A stretch of DNA of 64,000 bases from Adiantum capillus-veneris (lineage: Eukaryota > Streptophyta > Polypodiopsida > Polypodiales > Pteridaceae). The notes beneath the pieces were generated by a model. The model worked only from the letters and a program-made list of their open reading frames with translations. It did no database searches and was not told where the DNA came from. The position numbers and the translations under genes were made by a program. How positions within the stretch are numbered: position 1 is the stretch's first letter; every line of letters begins with the position of its first letter. The DNA lies in the NCBI GenBank assembly GCA_014529385.2, contig CM043963.1, positions 92,995,912-93,059,911 on the forward strand. The letters are read 5' to 3'. Below are positions 19,856 through 31,596 of the stretch, piece by piece.

Positions 19856-22789
19856 TCTATGGAACACATACTGACAAACATACTGGGATATCACACACCC
19901 ACGCCTACATGGTCAACCCCTTGGTATATGTTCGACAGTTTATGCCCCAATTTTTAGATCGGCTCCTTGTTTGCCATACTCGACTCAATGCTTGCATATT
20001 TAAGGTATAAACACATCGTTCGACACGCACACACACACACATACGCACTCAATACATGGAACACATGATGCATGGCATCAAACACTTGATGATATTAAGG
20101 ACATACAACCACACAACACACACGGGCTAACATATTAACAAGACGTAAGTTTTACTAACAGGTTTTTAATAAAAATGACACAGGCAACAACATCATTGGC
20201 AGAGGAGTGATAGAAAGACGGACGCATACAAAACGGGCAAGATGATGGATTTTTCAAGCCAACCCCCCCCCCCCCCCCCCCCTTTTTTTGTTTTATTCTG
20301 GCATCGACAAGCCAATTACTTTGTACCTGTTCTCCAGATGCATGTTAGCATCCTTGAATTTATCAAATTTTTGTAAATGTGCACTCTATGGTAAGTAACG
20401 CATGCGTTTATCGAGGTCTCACTGGCATTGTGGCTTCCAAATCTCAAGTAATCGGTTTTTCTAACAATCGGAACACCTACAAATTTAACAATATTATTTA
20501 ACAGTTCATTTATGTGAAAGCTTCTTACCTACTGTAGTGTCAAAGTGGTAACTGGCCATTATACATAAAAAAGAAGTTTTTTTGAAAATAAAGGCTTAAC
20601 AGCTTGCATAAGCCATACTTGCTAAAAATAGGGATAGGCATAATTGAGGCGTCGATTGCCAGCCCTGGCAAAACTACGTTGCAGATGGCGTTGAAAAAAT
20701 ACGCCTTTAAGGCACTGCATGGAGTTCCCTATAAAGCAAGGGCATCACAAGGCTTACTAAAGCACATTTGGCAGTTATACACATATACTACACACAGAGC
20801 ACCACACACACTGTAGCGAAATTGCCATTGGCAATCGTCCGGCAAGTCACGGCACACAGTGTTGCATACAAGGTGAAAGGCTTGGGTTTGCGGAATCGCT
20901 ACACCATCAAGCCGCACAAGGCATCGTCTTCTCCCACACACAAGCACAACTCGCAGGCTGTAGTTGAATACAATACAGAGAGGGTAAAAACTTTTTTCTT
21001 TATAATTGTCTTTTAAAGTGCATAGCATTACTCTATCTTGAAACACCATCTATTTATAATTTCTCACAAAGGGTGTACTCAGATATAGGTACACACATAA
21101 AAAAGTAAGATAGTACGTTATTATAAGCTAAATATTAAGTTTCAAGCTCTAGAACTGAGACATACCTACGTTCATGAAATCTGGGTGGGCATAGGCAGGT
21201 TATGCTTACATATACATGCATAGTATAGCAATAGAAGGTCTCACTTATAGTTTTTGAACAAATGTAGACGACCCATATTCATGTAAATGGTACGCAATCG
21301 GCACAAAATGAATGCATTGACAGTACACGCTCTTGTATTGGCATACTTGTGCATACGGTTTGGCATTCATAAGCACAATTAAGCAACATATTGGCATGTA
21401 AACCGGGTATATAATATACCCAAGTTAAAGGATGTATCGTCGGACTAATATTTGTACACAAAATTATGTGACAATGGAAGGTAACGGTTTCAAGGAGTGC
21501 ACTACCTTGAGCATTAAAAGGAAAAAGGAGCGCTACAGATGTCTACTGCAAGTAACAACCAAGTGAAGTGATACAGAAAGCCTTGAGTACAGTTGTCTTT
21601 TTAATGCTTATGTTAAAAGCAAATGCTTATTTTTTCCTTATCTGTTTTCCTTTTAAGTACTATCTGGCATAAAGAGGTATCAATAATTTGAATGAGGGTT
21701 TAGGACAACCTCATACGAAGACAAGTGTCATTGTGTAAAGACGGTTTTTTTGGGAAAATAGAAGGATGGAACAAGCAAAATTCTGCCAAAAGTTTCACGA
21801 AATAGATAGTAGTATATGCTTACTTTTAAACCATAGAGAGAAAAGCTGCCCCTAAGGCAACATCTAGTATATAAGAATGCTAAACTCTGGGAATTGGTAC
21901 AGAAAGCCTTGGATATATAATTTTTTGTAAGAAAGGATGTTAAAACGAAAGATTTTTTCCTTATTTGCTTTTCTTTATGATTAATATCTAGCAAAAAAAT
22001 GGATCAATGATTTGATTGAAGGTATAAGACACCTCTTGTGAGGACAGATGTCACTTTTGGAATATGGTTTTTTTAATAAAATAAACGGTTTTACAAATAA
22101 AATGCTGCTGAAATTTTCACAAAATCAGATATACTTATAGATTAGAATGCTTACTTATAAACCATAAAGATAGGGCTGCCCCTATGGCAACACATAGTAT
22201 AGTATCTAAGAATGCTAAACTCATATGTATAATCATTGATGACAAACAGGGGTATAGGCAGACAACTAGGATGAACATCACTTGAGATATATTCAAGCTA
22301 CAAGGATTCGGGACAAGCTCATGGCAGCACATAAAGGGAAAAACAAAACCAAGCCATTAGCAATTAGAGACCCCATCTCCAAGCCTTGTAAACCTATAAG
22401 AACTTTCACAAACCGTAATCGACCATACTTACATAGACGAGCAAAAGAAAACATAACATATAACTAGGAGTAGGGTTGGGCTTCAGGGTGTGACAACGAT
22501 AACAAGCAGTGGGGATTTCTTGATATACCTGTCACCCATTTAGTGCAAATTAATTCTTATTGATTGTACTTGTGGTTGTTTGGCAGGTAAAGATCCCTGC
22601 TTTCATCTGATAGGAGTTCCGGCTTAAAGCTCCTACTTTTTTTTATGTATGGAAGTATCTTGTAACAAGTTTTATATCAGAAATTTCTACTTTTCTTTGT
22701 TGTAACCATATGATAAGTGCAAACAGTATTTAAGTTCTCTCAGTATATGATTCTAAGTGATGGGATTTTTCAATCAAACACACACACAC
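19856..22789. repeat. Module D2, second copy of D without solo LTR
   Basis: Near-identical to D1 (offset about 7.09 kb up to the LTR site). It starts TCTATGGAACACAT after (CA)n and ends in AAACACACACACAC, where E1 begins. The poly-C run is at 20263-20282. The shared small ORF is at 20604-20816. Its empty LTR target at about 22504 shows the duplication predates the LTR insertion, or that D2 came from an LTR-free source. Confidence 0.85.
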
Positions 22790-23431
22790 TTGGTCACAGC
22801 ATTTGACCTGGATAGCATCTGTGGGGCTCGGATAATGTTCTGAATCACTATTTCTAGCCACAATATATGACTTCCAACCTGTTGCACTCAAACTATTTTT
22901 GAGTTGTGGCTTTAGGGGATGTTTACCTTATGCTTTACATATTGAATTACTGCCTTAGGGCTGAGGTTGCTCTCGCAACTCATCTCGAGGGAGTTGTTGA
23001 CTATCACTGTATCATCCAATTTTATGAACTTGTGTGGATAAATTGAGTTGCTGCCTTATAAGAGATTACCATGTGCTATACAACTGCTAGCTTTTTTATG
23101 TGGATCACATTGGTTGAAATTAGAGCTATTTACCAACCTTCCCAGCATCTTTTTTTTGGGCTACCCTATGGGTACTACCCCCTAATCTATCTCTTACCTG
23201 TTTTTAGCTAAAACCTATTCTTTGGCCTCTTAAGAACTTGGGCGGCTTTCGACTTCATTGATTCTACTTGGTTTTCATCAAGCTGTCGCGACTCTCATAC
23301 TGCATCGCGGTCCCGGATCTCTTTGGGGATTGCCTATGTTGCGGAATCTTACATTCACTTTGGATCTGAACCAGGCAGCTATCACATTAATGAGTGCAGT
23401 ATATGATCCTCCTTGGTGCTTCAAAACCATG

Positions 23432-23470
23432 TATAAAGAGGTGAGGGATCTTCTGCTCCCTCACTTAGAC
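23432..23470 (+). promoter_or_regulatory. E1 TATA box with inverted repeat
   Basis: TATAAAG is followed by GTGAGGG (23441-23447), ten bases, CCCTCAC (23458-23464) and TTAG. The same layout occurs at 1043, 26715 and 29061. Confidence 0.5.
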
Positions 23471-25094
23471 TTAGTTGATTTTTCTCTTTGAGAGAGAGTG
23501 AGAGGAAGGAATGGTGCTTGTTCGGTTGATTCATCTCTTGAATACATGGTGTTGGACACCCGTGCCTCACAGGTTGGGACCGTTTTGAATCTGATGGCTT
23601 TTTAAGCTGTAGTACATATGAATTCTTTCATTTGTAGTTGCTGGGTTGCATTGGCTGGTTTGTCTGATTGCTGGGTTTCGCTTCATTGGTGTGCACCCGC
23701 TGAGATACTCTGAGTTACACTGTTGTTTGTACCTACTTATGTTTCTAGCATATACAGAGCTGGGTTGATATAATTGATCTTTGCAAAAGGATAATGATGG
23801 GGTTTTTTTGTGCTTTTGCTACCTTAGTTTGGTATCTTGATTGGGAGAAGAATGTTGTGACTTATGGAAAAGGAAAAAAAAACTTCACCTGTTGCTTGGT
23901 CATCTGGCATAAAATGGTTCCTCACTTACATCTTGTGATGATACTAAACTTAAATTAAATTCTGGTCTTTTACTGCCTGCTCTGACTCAATGGAACCTTC
24001 AGCATTAATCAATACACATCATTAGGGTTTTTCTTTTTGCCTGTTATTGAATACATACACTCACTCTATTTTTTAATTGCTTGACATAAAAAAGGCATAA
24101 AATTGTTAGGTTACTGGAATATGGGATACTGGCTATGCTGCCATATTTTGCCTGGAACTGACTACATACTCACTTAATCCTCTGCTACTACTGAGCTAGA
24201 ATATGACATCAAATACTTTTTTGGTTCTTTTAAATCAGATGGTGAGTATATGGGCTGAATGGCGGTGGTGATATTGGTTATGCATGGATTTTTTGGTTAC
24301 TAGAATGCTGCCATATTCTGATAGTTTTAGTTACATTCAAATGGAGATCTGGCCTAGTCTAACTAGTTTTACACAAACTTTATATCTTCGGCTTAATCTT
24401 GGGTGTGATTGGACATTAGCCGGATCTGGTTTTCCATTATACTGATCTGGTATGGGAAAACTAAGCTTTAGAAATGGATAATGATTGGGTTCTTTTGGCT
24501 ACCATAGTTTGGTATGGTATTGAGAGAATTATGTTGTGACTTACAAAGCTTCTAAACTTTACATGATGCTTGGTTATCTGGCATAGATCTGGTTCTTTAC
24601 TTACATCTTGTGATGAAGCTAAACATAAAATAAATTCGGATTTTTTCTCTAAATAAATGGAACCTTCTGGAATGCCAGGCTCTGCTCTTGTCTAGGTTTG
24701 ATGAAACTATGCTGGGAAAATTTGGAGATTTAAAACTGCTACTGATGATTAATTTGTTTATGCTGTTGGATAAACCTGCCTATTACGATTTGGCGGGCCT
24801 AGTGAATTGCATTACATTCTTTTGGTTTTTACCAAGTCTTAGGATAGGGCTTGCTTGGTCAAAACATAATCCTAGGAGCTTCTGGCTTTGAAGGGCTTGG
24901 CATCGGATACATTTTAAGGATGATATTACTTAACTAAGCTTTGCTTGCATGCTGTTTACTTAATGATTAGTCAACATTTAAAAAAAAGAAATTAATGGAT
25001 ATGATATAATAAGAAGCTAATTGTATGTGTAGCTATAACATGATGGAGACTTTAAATATGCAGGACAATAGTTAGTCTAAATTTTTTTATGTTT

Positions 25095-25187
25095 GACATG
25101 GATAACAATTGATAGATTCCTTGAAGCCTACCATACGTAACCAAGTCTAACATATCTATTGTCTTGACTACATGGATGCGGGTGATA
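25095..25187 (+). other. E1 exon-like conserved motif
   Basis: It starts GACATGGATAACAATTG and ends near 25187 in ATGGATGCGGGTGATA, a weakened splice-donor form of the ATGCAG|GTGAG seen in the other copies. The middle (TATTGTCTTGAC) is shared with E2 and E3. Confidence 0.45.
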
Positions 25188-25445
25188 ATTCTATCTTGGC
25201 TTAAAGAGGTTTAGCTTGCTACAGTCCAACTTTGGAAACATTTAATGATGCAATTGGGATAGATTTTGATACCTTTGTACAGATTCCCTTGGAATATTAC
25301 TTCATTCTTACTATATTGTACAGTTATGATTCAAAGACTGTATTGTTTTTGTACTTATCTTTGCCTTGACATCATTAGCCACTCGTCTTTTTTAACATCT
25401 TGTTCATTGGTGTGTTATTTATTTAGTTTAATAGCTACACACACC

Positions 25446-26080
25446 CCTAAACACCAGGCCCTCCTAGGCAACTGGGAGAACCGGGATGCTGGCTTTAGAT
25501 ATGTTTTTGTCTGTAGGCTTTGAGTGACGCACTGTCTTTAAATCCTTAACTGGTCGACAGGTGTTAGGTGGTCTCTCCATGACTATAGACTGGATTCCTT
25601 CTCACGACTATTATAGTCTTTATGGCTCATTCGTTTTTAAGCAGCAGGCTAATCCAATTCTACTTACCTATGCTTTGGCAAATTGTTTTCTTGACAATTA
25701 CAGGTACATGCTACTCATATGTTGACTCTTTGGAACAAGATGACTTGCCTTATGTTTTTCTTCCAACAGCTACTCAATGACAACCATACTTATTGCAAAC
25801 TGACTGACAAAGCCTTAAAACTCCTACAAGAGTAATGTCTTCCTTGAGGACTTTGTCTGTTATTATACAAACATTTCTTCCCTTTTGAGGGTCACTCTTA
25901 TTTTTCTATGCTGTTGAAATTAAAAATCTCATCTTTCTGGTGAGGCAGTAGGCCCATACACAATGGGCCTACTACCAAGACCCATTGTGAATGGCGCCTG
26001 GGTTAGGGCGGGTACACACACACACACACACACTTTGTCACAGCAGCTGACCATAGTTACACACACACACACACACACAC
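25446..26080. other. Spacer between E1 and E2 with hairpin and CA tracts
   Basis: No gene recognised. It contains a perfect 11-bp-arm hairpin with a 5-base loop (25947-25973, GTAGGCCCAT...ATGGGCCTAC). It also has two (CA)n tracts (26013-26032 and 26060-26080). Between the tracts lies a 25-base truncated copy of the start of an E module (CTTTGTCACAGCAGCTGACC). Confidence 0.55.
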
Positions 26081-26714
26081 TTGGTCACATCATTTGACCT
26101 GGATAGCATCTATGGGGCTCGGATGATGTTCTGAATCACTATTTATGGCCACAATATATGACTTCCAACCTGTTGCACTCAAAACTATTTTTGAGTTGTG
26201 GCTTTAGGGGATGTTTACCTTATGCTTTACATATAATATTATTGCCTTAGGGTTGTGGTTGCTCTAGCACCTCATATGGAGGGAGTTGTTGACTATCACT
26301 GTATCATCAAATTTTATGAACTAGTGTGAGTTGCTGCCTTATAAGAGATTACCCTGTGCTATACAACTGCTAGCTTTTTCATGTGGATCACATCGGTTGA
26401 AATTAGAGCTATTTACCAACCTTCCCAACATCTTTTTTTTGGGCTACCCTATGGGTACTACCCCCTAATATATCTCTTACTTGTTTTTAGCTAAAACCTA
26501 TTCTTTGGCCTTTTAACAACTTGGGCGGCTTTCGAGTTCATTAATTCTACTTGGTTTTCATCAAGCTGTCGCGGCTCTCATACTGCATCGCGGCCACGGA
26601 TCTCTTTGGGGATTGCCTCTGTTGCGGAATCTTACATTCACTCTGGCTCTAAACTAGGCAGTTATCACATTAATGAGTGCAGTATATGATCCTCCTTGGT
26701 GCTTCAAAACCATG

Positions 26715-26753
26715 TATAAAGAGGTGAGGGATCTTTTGCTCCCTCACTTAGAC
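26715..26753 (+). promoter_or_regulatory. E2 TATA box with inverted repeat
   Basis: TATAAAG, GTGAGGG (26724-26730), ten bases, CCCTCAC (26741-26747), TTAG. The loop differs from E1 at one base; the stem is unchanged. Confidence 0.5.
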
Positions 26754-28406
26754 TTAGTTGATTTTTCTCTTTGAGAGAGAGTGAGAGGAAGGAATGGTGC
26801 TTGTTCTGCTGGTTCATCTCTTGAATACATGGTGTTGGATGCCCGATGCCTCACATGTTGGGACCGTTTTGAATCTGATGGCTTTTTAAGCTGTAGTACA
26901 TATCAATTCTTTCATTTGTAGTTGCTGGGTTGCATCTGTCTAACTATTGGGTTTTGCTTCATTGGTGTGCACCCACTGAGATAATCTGAGTTACATTGTT
27001 GTTTGTACCTACTTTTGTTTCGAGCATATACAAAGATGGGTTGATATAATTGATCTTTGCAAAAGGATAATGATGGGGTGTTTTTTGTGCTTTTGCTACC
27101 TTAGTTTGGTATCTTGATTGGGAGAAGAATGTTGTGACTTATGGAAAAGGAAAAAAAACTTCACCTATTGCTTGGTCATCTGGCATAAAACTGGTTCCTC
27201 ACTTACATCTTGCGATGATACTAAACTTAAATTAAATTCTGGTCTTTTATTGCCTGCTCTGACTTAATGGAACCTTCGACATTAATCAATACACATCATT
27301 AGGGTTTTTCTTTTTTCCTGTTATTGATTACATACTCTCTCTAATTTTTAATTGCTTGAAATAAAAAAGGCATAAATTGTTAGGTTACTAGAATGTGGGA
27401 TACTGGCTATGTTGCCATATTCTGTTAAAGTTTTTTCACCTCAACATAGGATGTTGTTTGGCTCTTGCCTGGAACTGACTGCATACTCACTTAATCCTCT
27501 GCTACTGAGCTAGAACATGACATCAAATACTTTTTTGGTTCTTTTAAATCAGATGGTGAGTATAAGGGCTAAATGCCGATGGTGATACTGGTTATGCATG
27601 GATTTTCTGGTTACTAGAATGCTGCCATATTCTGATAGTTTTAGTTACATTCAAATGGAGATGCGGCCTAGTCTAACTGGTTTCACACAAACTTTATATC
27701 TTCGGCTTAATCTTGGGTGTGATTGGACATTAGCCAGATCTAGTTTTCCAATATACTGATCTGGTTTGGGAAAACTAAGCTTTAGAAATGGATAATGATT
27801 GGGTTCCTTTGGCTACCATAGTTTGGTATGGTATTGAGAGAATTATGTTGTGACTTACAAAGCTTCTAAACTTTACCTGATGCTTGGTTATCTTGCATAG
27901 ATCTGGTTCTTTACTTACATCTTGTGATGAAGCTAAACATAAAATAAATTCGGGTTTTTTCTCTAAATTAATGGAAACTTCTGGAATGCCAGGCTCTGCT
28001 ATGGTCCAGGTTTGATGAAACTATGCTGGGAAAATTTGGAGATTTAAAACTGCTAATGATGATTATTTTGTTTATGCTGTTGGATAAACGTGCCTATTAC
28101 GATTTGGCGAGACTAGTAATTGCATTACATTCTTCTGGTTTTTACCAAGTCTCAGGATAGGGCTTGCTTGGTCAAAACATAATCCTAGGTGCTTCTGCCT
28201 TTGAAGGGCTTGACATCGGATACATTTTAAGGATGATATTACTTAACTAAGCTTTGTTTGCATGTTGTTTACTTAATGATTAGTCGACATTAAAGAAAAG
28301 AAATTAATGGATATGATATAATAAGAAGCTAATTGTATGCGTAGCTATAACATGATGGAGACTTTAAATATGCAGGACTGTAGTTAGTCTAAAACTTTTT
28401 AAGTTT

Positions 28407-28497
28407 GACATGGATAACAACTGATAGATTCCTTGAAGCCTGCCATACGTAGCCAAGTCTAACATATCTATTGTCTTGACTATATGGATGCAGGTGA
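28407..28497 (+). other. E2 exon-like conserved motif
   Basis: From GACATGGATAACAACTG to GGATGCAGGTGAG. The end is a consensus plant 5' splice site. Closest to the E1 block. Confidence 0.45.
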
Positions 28498-29060
28498 GAA
28501 TTCTATCTTGGCTTAAAGAGGTTTAGCTTGCTGTAGTTCGACTTTGGAAACATTTAATGATGCAATTGGGATAGCTTTTGATACCTTTGAATGTTACTTC
28601 ATTCTTACTATATTGTACAATTATGATTCAAAGACTGGATTGTTTCTGTACTTATCTTTGCCTTGACATCTTTAGCCAGTCGTCTTTATGAACATCTTGT
28701 TCATTGGTGTGTTATTTATTTAGTTTAATAGCTACACACACACACTATAATGTACTGGAATAAGTTCACTCTCTCACATCCCTTGAGTTTTTTCTCTCTC
28801 TCTCTCCCCCCCCCCCAATTGGTATTGAAAAGCTCTCTCTGCTCTGATAAATGATTTCCTTATTGTGGGACTATGCCCTTACATATTCAAAGCGTGAATT
28901 TATTGAGATCATTATATGGGGAAGGCGGCCTCGACTACTACGCTCTTCTACTCTCTGGACTGCGCAGACTATGGCAATCGCATGATGAATATGGGATTCT
29001 CACAGCAAGGGACGGCCAGACACATTCATCGCCATTCCTTTGGATGCGTGCACACATGCC

Positions 29061-29103
29061 TATTTAAGCAGAGGTGAGGGCACACCTTGGCCCTCACATA
29101 GCC
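29061..29103 (+). promoter_or_regulatory. E3 TATA-like box with inverted repeat
   Basis: TATTTAA, then GTGAGGGC (29074-29081) and GCCCTCAC (29090-29097), an 8-bp stem, then ATAG. Its flanks are more similar to E0 than to E1/E2. Confidence 0.45.
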
Positions 29104-30254
29104 TTGGTTTAGGTTCTTTCTCTCTCTACTGTGTATCGTTTTGATTTCGCTGAGCGATGGAGCTTGCTGCTCAAACATCTCAGGTGCTTTTGTTCTACCA
29201 GTTTTTGTCTATTTCGGTTGTGGTAATAAGCATGGTTGGCTTTGATTATGAGCCAGTTGGTATTGAAATGGTTAAAAGTCTTGAATTTTACTACTGTACC
29301 GAGCAAGTTTAGCATTATGCCTTGTTACCTCTTATGCCTGTAAAAAAAAGAGGGGGGACTGAGGTGGTGTTAGACACATGCATAGACTGTTTTTTTGCCA
29401 CCAGGTGGTTGTATTGGCTTTTTCTCAAGCTGTTGCAGGTGTTGTTGTGACTGGTTGTTATGGCTCTATTTTCAACCATTACAGGATTTGCGCTATTGGT
29501 TGTAGCAGTAGCGACTGTGCGCATATTAGATGTTACATGGGTTCGGTTCCTTGCCGCTGCAGGACATTAATTTAATCTCGCCATTTAGTCGCATAACATG
29601 TTGCAAGGATTGCAAAATTGGAAGTTAATTGGGTTTTGTTATTTTGGTTTGATAACTAGGCTTCAGACCAGTCTCGCCTTTATATGAAGCAATTGGTTGG
29701 GGTGTTATTTCATCTAGTACCTTTGGTTATGGGATATGTAAAGTCTCATACTCAGGCAGGGCCGGACACTACTGTTCTTAAAAGCTGCTAATGACTTATG
29801 GATATCTTGGGATTATGAAGGTAAGTATATGGCCAGTTTTGTTTCGGCTTGGGTATAGCTTCCAAGCTATTGCTCTTAAAATTGAGGTTCCACTTTAAGA
29901 AAAAGGGAGTCTTGCTACTCTACTGACTGGTTATACTAGTGTCTTATTGGCTATAAAAAATGAGGTAGTTAGCACCCTCATCTGATACCTTTGGTCGACA
30001 AAAAGTAGTCGGATTTCACATCTCTTTGTCTAAAGAGATACCTTTGATACCAGGGGATTACTAATTTTGAAGGTAAGTATATGGTTGCTTTTTTGCCTTA
30101 AGCATAGCTACTGAGCTATGGCTCTTGAAATAGTTTGACTTTTGATGAACTTCACCATTTAGAAAGTAGACAGTAAAGTAAGAAGAAAGACTGCTAACAT
30201 ACCAGTTCTAATGAATAAACTAGCTTGTCTAAAGTAATTAAAACTTATAAGATG

Positions 30255-30350
30255 GACATGGATAACAACTGATATGGTCCATTGATACCTGTAAAACACA
30301 TCCAAGGCTGACTGAATTGTTGTCTTGTTTGGATGGATGCAGGTAAGGAC
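30255..30350 (+). other. E3 exon-like conserved motif
   Basis: From GACATGGATAACAACTG to GGATGCAGGTAAGG, a consensus donor. The core TTGTCTTG is present. Confidence 0.45.
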
Positions 30351-30595
30351 TCTATCTTATCTTGGAGGGTTTTCTTTTCTTTGGCAAGCTACCCACTTTA
30401 ATGAAGCACTCACTGAGGACCGGGGAAGTTCATTTACTACTTACTTAACTGGAAGAGGATCTCTTTCCAACAATCATTGTACCTAAATAATTCTAATACT
30501 AAGTTATTTTTGTACTTATCTGTTCATTGTTCCCTGGCTAGATGTCTTTTGAATGTAAAAATTCAATTATGTCTTATTAGTTAAGATTTAAACAG

Positions 30596-30644
<49 letters not shown>

Positions 30645-30646
<2 letters not shown>

Positions 30647-31160
30647 ACTAGGATTGTTTCATGCTACAAGTTTGCATCTTCTAATCCCTTTTGCCTTGGA
30701 CCTCAGCTCATGTCCTTCTCCTATGATACCTACCCTTGTCTTGAACCTACTTGTGTGCCTTTACCTTTGGCATTGATGTTCGTCTTCATATGAGAGACAG
30801 ACCTTGATTTATTTTGTTTTCTCCTACTATCCATAGGGTCCTATTTGATTTGGCCTTTGTCTTGATTGTGTGTTGCTTTTCTTGGGTTCGGTCATACCAA
30901 AATATGATTGATTGGTCATTTTCAATACCAAGATTACCTAAGAATGTGGTGGCTTAGAAGTAGGGTGGATGAACATGTCATGTGAGAAGTGGGAGGACCA
31001 AGTAGCAAAGCTTGATTGAGGAACAAAAAAAGAATCTAAGGGTGCATGTTTAAGTGAAAAAGGTAATCTCATTGGCCTTTTCAAATCAAACCTCTTACGA
31101 TCTAGAGGTGTAAATATCCACCTCTCACTATCTACTAGCACACTCATAGGAAGGGGAATA
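30645..31160. other. Unassigned stretch after E3
   Basis: Nothing recognisable. The open minus-strand frame covering part of it has no family signature. Confidence 0.4.
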
Positions 31161-31345
31161 GAACACCCCAAAAAAGAACTCTTCGAAGAGTTGTGAATTC
31201 TTATATTTCTAATGTTAAGATATAAGATATGTACAAGTATGTCTCCCAAAAGTACAAGTATGTACAAGTAATGAACACCTCGAAAAAAACTCTTCAAAGA
31301 GTTGTGCATACTTACATTTGTAATGTTATGTACAAGTATTCCTAT
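31161..31345. repeat. Two-copy direct repeat with palindromic core
   Basis: GAACACCYCRAAAAAA, ACTCTTCRAAGAGTTGTG and TACAAGTAT occur in order twice, at 31161 and 31272 (offset about 111). The first copy contains the exact palindrome AACTCTTCGAAGAGTT (31177-31192); the second is changed by one base in the centre. Confidence 0.7.
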
Positions 31346-31387
31346 CGAAAGTGTGATTTAGGACTACCTTAGGCTCAAGATCCCTAT

Positions 31388-31594
31388 CTATAATAGTGAG
31401 AATGGCACTGAAGCCATGAATTCCTTTGTCATAGAAAACCAGCTTCTTTTATAAAGCTTGGCACCAAAATGATCTTCTTGGATATCATAAAAATTAATGT
31501 TCTTCTCTCTCCTTGCCGCATCCCAGAAAATGATTTTCTTTCTACTTAACTTAATGCCCTTCACATTCCATGATTGTATAGTTGATTCCTCCAT
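31388..31594 (-). pseudogene. LINE endonuclease N-terminus, inverted
   Basis: The minus-strand frame starts IQSWNVKGIKLSRKK and continues to INFYDIQEDHFG. It fits the first strands of an APE-type LINE endonuclease (S-W-N-v-r-G ... QE; the catalytic Glu is in QED). It lies head-to-head with the next part of the same domain on the plus strand, so the 5' piece is inverted. Confidence 0.5.
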
Positions 31595-31596
31595 TA

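Larger units (their letters stand above)
22790..25445 (+). repeat. Module E1, noncoding promoter-leader repeat
   Basis: It starts TTGGTCACAGCATTTGACC after (CA)n and ends AGCTACACACAC. It matches E2 along its whole length with scattered differences. Inside are a diverged tandem repeat (23789-24003 against 24476-24673), GGTGAGTATATGG at about 24241, and the exon-like block at 25095. The 77-residue frame at 23258-23491 is broken in E2 and is not treated as a gene. Confidence 0.8.
26081..28745 (+). repeat. Module E2, tandem copy of E1
   Basis: A second copy of E1 in direct orientation, offset about 3.29 kb, with the same start after (CA)n and the same end at GCTACACACACAC. Differences are substitutions plus a few indels (for example extra sequence near 27430). 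The exon-like block is at 28407-28497, with donor ATGCAGGTGAG. Confidence 0.85.
28746..30644 (+). repeat. Module E3, diverged promoter-leader repeat
   Basis: It follows E2 and ends in a 46-base (CA)n tract (30599-30644). It shares with E1/E2 the TATA-inverted-repeat block, the exon-like block and the terminal GCTACACACA, but the rest is divergent. It has an internal repeat: GAAGGTAAGTATATGG occurs at 29817 and 30069 with similar flanks (GCTTCCAAGCTAT against GCTACTGAGCTAT). The short frames at 28873 and 29378 have no homologue in the other modules. Confidence 0.65.

Noticed and set aside
23258-23491. 77-residue frame at the start of E1
   Set aside because: It has a stop at the equivalent place in E2, overlaps the TATA-inverted-repeat block, and has no family signature.
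23925-24000. C/D-box snoRNA-like pattern (GTGATGA ... CTGA) in E modules
   Set aside because: No terminal stem, D' box or guide element could be found, and the other internal copy lacks the CTGA.
24740-24780. Hammerhead ribozyme, known from other Penelope-like elements
   Set aside because: CTGATGA-like strings occur here and at 40878, but no GAAA plus helix arrangement around them fits.
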